Below, in pieces: positions 17,072-20,591 of a stretch of 20,591 nt of DNA. Below the pieces are notes generated by a model that did not search any database, was not told the DNA's origin, and saw only the letters and a program-made list of their open reading frames with translations. Source of the stretch: Phycisphaerales bacterium UBA4658 (lineage in GTDB: Bacteria; Planctomycetota; Phycisphaerae; Phycisphaerales; UBA1924); assembly GCA_002405485.1 (NCBI GenBank), contig DHLW01000113.1:2492-23082 (forward strand), written 5' to 3'. The translations under genes and the position numbers were made by a program. Position 1 is the first letter of the stretch; the number at the start of each line of letters is the position of its first letter.

Positions 17072-18217
17072 TTACGAGGCCGCCGCGGCGGACGCACCGG
17101 CTTCGTAGGCCCGTAGAACCCCCGCGATGTGCGACGAGGCGGATCGATGCTGCCGGACGTACGCACGCGCCGACTCCGCGATCGACGAGCGTCGCGGCCC
17201 GTCACGCAGGATCGACGCGATCGCGCCCGACCAGCCCGCCGCATCCGACCGAGGCACGCGCACGCACGTGGCGTCGTTCAGCACGCTCACACCGTCATCG
17301 ATGACCGACACGACCGCCACCCCCGCGGCCATGGCCTCAAGCACCAGCGTCCGCTGTGCGCCCGTCGGCTCCGGCAGCAGCAGCAGGTCGGCCTGCAGGA
17401 TCGGCTCGCGCCTCGCCTCCATCTCCGGCGTCAGCGACAGACGATCCAGGAGCCCCAGTTTCCGCGCCGCCGACCACAGCCCGGCCTCGCGCGTCCGAAC
17501 CGCACGCCGATCGATCGTCGAGCGGAGCCGCATCGGCTCGGCGTTCGACACATCGGCAAAGATCATCGTCTCCGGGCCGTCGCGGGTCGCGTCACGCAGA
17601 CCCGTGAGCGCGGGCACCACGCTCCGCGCGTCACCGGACTCGCTCAGAATGCCCACCCCAAGCACTTCCCCGCTGGTCCTGCTTCGCCCACGCTCCGGCA
17701 CGTGCACGCCCCAGGCCGCCACGCTCACCCCGACGCCCGTCGGCACTCGCTGCCGCAACTGCTCGACGAGGGCCTGCTCGCCGACGATCAACCCCACGCG
17801 CGGGAGCCCCAGGGACCCGATCTCGCGCACCAGCGCCGCCGCGGGCGCCATGAGCGATGCCCGCCACACTTCGATCATGAGCGCGGCTCGACTCTGACGC
17901 GCGATCTCGGCGGCCAGTCGCCAGGTCCCTTGTCCGAACGCGTGAACGACGTCCAGCGATTCCTCGGACTCTTCGGTCTGCTGCACCCGCGCGATCAGAT
18001 CCCTCGCCTTGCCGCGGATCAGAGGCCCAAGGGCCCATCCCCCGTCGAAATAGCCCACCGCCGCCGCGTGAATCCCAGGGCCCACCTGGTCCGCCAGCGC
18101 ATATGGCACGGCGTGGACCACCCGCACGCCCTCGTCGGCAAGCCCGACCTCCAGCCGCGAGAGCATCCCGCGCTCCCGCAGGGCCACCGATCGATCCGCA
18201 ATGATCAACGCGTGCAT
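17072..18217 (-). CDS. GT4-like glycosyltransferase
   Basis: 381 residues with a two-Rossmann GT-B layout. The N-terminal half (MHALIIADRSVAL, RLEVGLADEGVRVVHAVPYA, DVVHAFGQGTW, VWRASLMAPAAALVREIG) resembles group 1 glycosyltransferases. The C-terminal half has ADLLLLPEPTGAQRTLVLEA (277-296, with Glu283 and Glu294), followed by MAAGVAVVS; this is close to the E-x-x-G...E-A-M-A-x-G donor-binding motif of GT4 but with irregular spacing. The usual conserved Arg/Lys donor site is not obvious, so activity is uncertain. No signal peptide; expected cytosolic. It starts 9 bases after the oppD stop, with a TAGAAT hexamer overlapping that stop and no SD. Donor and acceptor are unknown. The C-terminus is Ala-rich. 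Confidence 0.72.
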   Translation of the reverse strand: MHALIIADRSVALRERGMLSRLEVGLADEGVRVVHAVPYALADQVGPGIHAAAVGYFDGGWALGPLIRGKARDLIARVQQTEESEESLDVVHAFGQGTWRLAAEIARQSRAALMIEVWRASLMAPAAALVREIGSLGLPRVGLIVGEQALVEQLRQRVPTGVGVSVAAWGVHVPERGRSRTSGEVLGVGILSESGDARSVVPALTGLRDATRDGPETMIFADVSNAEPMRLRSTIDRRAVRTREAGLWSAARKLGLLDRLSLTPEMEARREPILQADLLLLPEPTGAQRTLVLEAMAAGVAVVSVIDDGVSVLNDATCVRVPRSDAAGWSGAIASILRDGPRRSSIAESARAYVRQHRSASSHIAGVLRAYEAGASAAAAS

Positions 18218-18223
18218 CAGACG

Positions 18224-18229
18224 ATTCTA
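18224..18229 (-). promoter_or_regulatory. Leaderless -10 element (TAGAAT) of the glycosyltransferase
   Basis: TAGAAT, then CGTCTG (6 nt), then the ATG at 18217. The first three bases are the TAG stop of the upstream oppD gene. It would allow expression apart from the transporter genes. No good -35 is visible. Confidence 0.45.
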
Positions 18230-19426
18230 TCGGTTCGCAGCCGGGGTCTCATCATCCACCCGGTACCCGATCTCCGGCGCCCGTCCGCCCATGCCGCGAA
18301 CCGCCTCGCCTCGCCAGACGCTCACCCAGTGCTCTGGCTCGACCTCCATGAGAAACGCGTCTCCGGCGGGCCCGTCGGACTTCAGAACGTCCGCCGGCGG
18401 TTCGTGCCAGGGCCACCATGGCCGAACGCCCGCGCCCGCTCCCGGCAGGCCCCGAAACGACGACTCGTCGTCGATGATCTCCGCGATGGTCGCCAGCCGC
18501 TCCCGAACCTCGCCGACCTTGGGAATGCTCGCCAGCAGGCCGCGCGTGTACGGATGCAGCGGTCGATCGAACAGGTCGTGCACGCTGGCATATTCCACCA
18601 CGCGGCCGGCGTACATCACGCACACCACGTCGGCGTTCTGTGCCACCACGCCCAGATCGTGGGTGATGAGCATGATCGACATCTGCCGCGTCCGCCGCAG
18701 ATCTCGCAAGAGCCCGAGAATCTGCGCCTGGATGGTCACGTCCAGGGCGGTCGTCGGCTCGTCGGCAAGCAGCAGCTTGGGGCGGCACGCCAGTGCCATC
18801 GCGATCATCACCCGTTGCCGCATCCCGCCGGAGAACTGGTGCGGATACTGCCCAAGGCGCCGCTCCGGATCCTGGATGCCCACGTCCCGCATCGCCGCGA
18901 TCGCGATCTCCCGCGCATCGGCTCGCCGGACGTCCTGATGCAGCAGGATCGCCTCCATGATCTGCTCGCCGATCGTGTATACCGGGTTCAGCGACGTCAT
19001 GGGTTCCTGGAAGATCATCGCGATCTCGTTCCCGCGAATCCGCCGAATCTCCCGCTCGCTCATCTTCAGCAGATCCCGCGGACCCTCGTCGGTGACGAAC
19101 ATCGCTTCACCGCGTTCGAATCGTCCCGGCGGGCGCGGCACGAGATGCATCATCGACATCGCCGTCACGCTCTTCCCGCACCCGCTCTCACCCACGATCG
19201 CGAGCGTCTGCCGCGGAAACACGCTCATCCGAACCCCGTCCACCGCCAGGACTCTCGGTCCACCACCCTTCCCTCGACCATCGCCGCCGCTCCCGTTGGA
19301 GAAGCTCACCGTCAGGTCCGTCACCCGAAGCAGCGGCGTCCGCTCATCCAAATGGCGGCTTCTCTGGCCCGCAGCCGTGGCCGCGGCCTCCTCCGACGGT
19401 TGCTTTGCGTGCGTCGCCGCGCTCAT
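18227..19426 (-). CDS. Oligopeptide/dipeptide ABC transporter ATPase (OppD/DppD-like)
   Basis: 399 residues. ABC ATPase motifs: Walker A GESGCGKS (79-86), Q-loop [17 protein letters not shown] (Gln140), signature [19 protein letters not shown] (198 onward), Walker [13 protein letters not shown] (218-229) and switch His256. The oligopeptide-family C-terminus begins with [16 protein letters not shown] (288-303). Past this point the usual C-x-F-x-P-R-C...C cluster is missing; instead there is [21 protein letters not shown] Gly-rich insertion (46-57) lies before Walker A. It powers import of peptides or related solutes with the OppC-like permease. The start is the ATG at 19426, preceded by AGAGGG with 7-nt spacing and overlapping the oppC stop by 4 bp. 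The binding protein, OppB and OppF partners are not in the window. Confidence 0.92.
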   Translation of the reverse strand: MSAATHAKQPSEEAAATAAGQRSRHLDERTPLLRVTDLTVSFSNGSGGDGRGKGGGPRVLAVDGVRMSVFPRQTLAIVGESGCGKSVTAMSMMHLVPRPPGRFERGEAMFVTDEGPRDLLKMSEREIRRIRGNEIAMIFQEPMTSLNPVYTIGEQIMEAILLHQDVRRADAREIAIAAMRDVGIQDPERRLGQYPHQFSGGMRQRVMIAMALACRPKLLLADEPTTALDVTIQAQILGLLRDLRRTRQMSIMLITHDLGVVAQNADVVCVMYAGRVVEYASVHDLFDRPLHPYTRGLLASIPKVGEVRERLATIAEIIDDESSFRGLPGAGAGVRPWWPWHEPPADVLKSDGPAGDAFLMEVEPEHWVSVWRGEAVRGMGGRAPEIGYRVDDETPAANR

Positions 19427-20591
19427 CGACGAGCCCTCTTGGGATCCATCGCCTCGCGCAGGCCCTCGCCGACGAAGTTCAACGCGAGGAGCGTCACCGC
19501 CAGCAGCACGCACGGCGAGACCAGCAGCCACCAGTTGCTCCGGAACGGATTCAGCTCGCTCAGGCCGTCCGCCGCCAGATTCCCCCAGCTTGGCATCGGC
19601 GGCCTCACCCCGATCCCGAGAAAGGACAGAAAGCTCTCCTGCAGGATCGCCTGTGGCACTGTCAGCGTCGCATACACCGTGATTGGTCCGACCAGGTTCG
19701 GAAGCAGATGCCGCACAAAGATCGTCGGCGTCGGCGTTCCGATCGCCCTTGCCGCCTCCATGAATGGCTGCGCCTTGAGCGACAGCACCTGACCCCTTAC
19801 CACCCGCGACATCGTCAGCCACGACACGCCGCCGATCGCCACCAGCAGAGTCACGATCTGCACCCACTGCTGCTGCGCCGAGGTCAGCTCGCCCGTGCCG
19901 ATCTGCTGACGGGCTTTGGCCTCAAGAGCCGCCCGCACGACCGGATCGTTCCGGGCCGACGTGCTGAGTTCCTGCAGTCCTCGCTCGACCATCGCCGCCC
20001 GATCCCGCTGCGCACGCTCGGCTCGACGCACCTGCCAGTTGTCCACCGACGCGTCCACAGCCACAGCCAGCAGCACGACCAGTAGCACATACGGCAGGCC
20101 GTACAGCACGTCCACGATCCGCATCATGATCGCATCGATGCGCCCGCCGACGTACCCGGCCACCGCTCCATACAGCGTCCCGAGCACGACCGAGATCAAC
20201 GCCGCCGCCACGCCGATTCCCAGCGACACGCCGCCGCCGGCCAGACACCGGGTCAGCACGTCGCGTCCAAGGGCATCGGTTCCAAGGAAGTACCACGGCC
20301 GGGCTGCGCGTATCTCCTCATCCGTCGGTTCGACGCCCAGATCGATCAGATCTTGTACCGACGTCCCTTGGCCGCGGTCGATCGCCTTCTGCTCCAGGGC
20401 CCGAACACGCGCCGTCGCGTCCATCCGTGCGGCTTGCGTGTCCTGACCGGTCTCATCGGTCCGTACCCCCCACCACGTCGGCGGCAGGTGCCGAGCTGTC
20501 CGCTCCTGATGGTCATACCGAGGCGCATGGCGGACGATGTCCTCGCCCGATGCTCCTGGAACCGCGACCCGTCCCATCGTCCACGGCAGCG
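19423..20591 (-). CDS. Oligopeptide/dipeptide ABC permease (OppC/DppC-like), 5' end outside window
   Basis: The frame is open past the window edge (it reads L-P-W-T before the Met at 20577), and the first membrane helix normally found at the N-terminus is absent, so the gene is cut by the window. Visible family marks: [20 protein letters not shown], the second helix [40 protein letters not shown], the EAA loop [40 protein letters not shown] and a final helix [20 protein letters not shown]. Two regions are unusually long: the stretch before WYFLGTD (about 90 residues visible) and a charged helical insertion of about 60 residues after [14 protein letters not shown]. It forms the transmembrane pathway with an OppB-type partner outside the window and is coupled to the oppD-like gene by ATGA. 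Confidence 0.9.
   Translation of the reverse strand, partial: LPWTMGRVAVPGASGEDIVRHAPRYDHQERTARHLPPTWWGVRTDETGQDTQAARMDATARVRALEQKAIDRGQGTSVQDLIDLGVEPTDEEIRAARPWYFLGTDALGRDVLTRCLAGGGVSLGIGVAAALISVVLGTLYGAVAGYVGGRIDAIMMRIVDVLYGLPYVLLVVLLAVAVDASVDNWQVRRAERAQRDRAAMVERGLQELSTSARNDPVVRAALEAKARQQIGTGELTSAQQQWVQIVTLLVAIGGVSWLTMSRVVRGQVLSLKAQPFMEAARAIGTPTPTIFVRHLLPNLVGPITVYATLTVPQAILQESFLSFLGIGVRPPMPSWGNLAADGLSELNPFRSNWWLLVSPCVLLAVTLLALNFVGEGLREAMDPKRARR

Noticed and set aside
17129..19792. An 887-codon plus-strand frame opposite oppD and the glycosyltransferase
   Set aside because: It is antisense to genes with clear ABC ATPase motifs; composition only.

Overview
This is a GC-rich window (third codon positions are strongly G/C) with a dense chromosomal gene set. 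It suggests a member of the Planctomycetota, most likely class Phycisphaerae. That placement is inferred, not proven. It rests on a small membrane protein ending in a C-x2-C...C-P-E-C-G zinc ribbon (a common planctomycete type), a Rho factor with a very long RG/DRGQ-rich N-terminus, a receiver-XRE response regulator and a PH-domain-CoaE fusion. I see no mobile element, tRNA, rRNA or CRISPR array.

Layout. 1-620: the 3' end of a plus-strand gene converges on a small putative secreted protein (minus). 821-2212 (plus): a HIT-family hydrolase, a META-domain lipoprotein and a RidA-family protein. 2219-5164 (minus): a zinc-ribbon membrane protein, a DUF444/YeaH-type VWA protein with no prkA or spoVR beside it, and an LPG-synthase/YbhN-type membrane protein. 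5169-7862 (minus): a large exported TPR-like protein. 7974-8282 (minus): a small membrane protein directly downstream of rho. 8293-10386 (minus): rho, with a promoter overlapping the end of coaE and a leader of about 280 nt. 10699-13959 (minus): rsmB, hpt and a single ORF joining a membrane-anchored bacterial PH domain to dephospho-CoA kinase. 14000-16380 (plus): a histidine kinase overlapping a REC-XRE response regulator. 16394-17008 (minus): a Nudix hydrolase. 17072-20591 (minus): an Opp/Dpp-type transporter (oppC, cut by the window edge, and oppD) followed by a GT4-like glycosyltransferase.

How the genes work together. Two blocks are clear. One is an information/metabolism block (rsmB, hpt, coaE, rho) on the minus strand. 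The other is a two-component system transcribed divergently from rsmB, with only 40 bp between the two start codons. The oppC-oppD-glycosyltransferase run looks like an operon (4-bp overlap, then a 9-bp gap), though the glycosyltransferase also has its own possible promoter.

The most interesting window-scale signal is a recurring TANNNT hexamer exactly 6 nt before the start codon of five genes (RidA, rsmB, hpt, Nudix, glycosyltransferase), with a 5-nt version at the HIT gene. None of these starts has a convincing Shine-Dalgarno sequence, whereas several other genes here do. I read this as leaderless transcription. Other notable points are the PH-CoaE fusion, the REC-XRE regulator, insertions inside the Nudix and receiver folds, an OppD without the usual C-terminal Cys cluster, and the low-complexity Rho extension.
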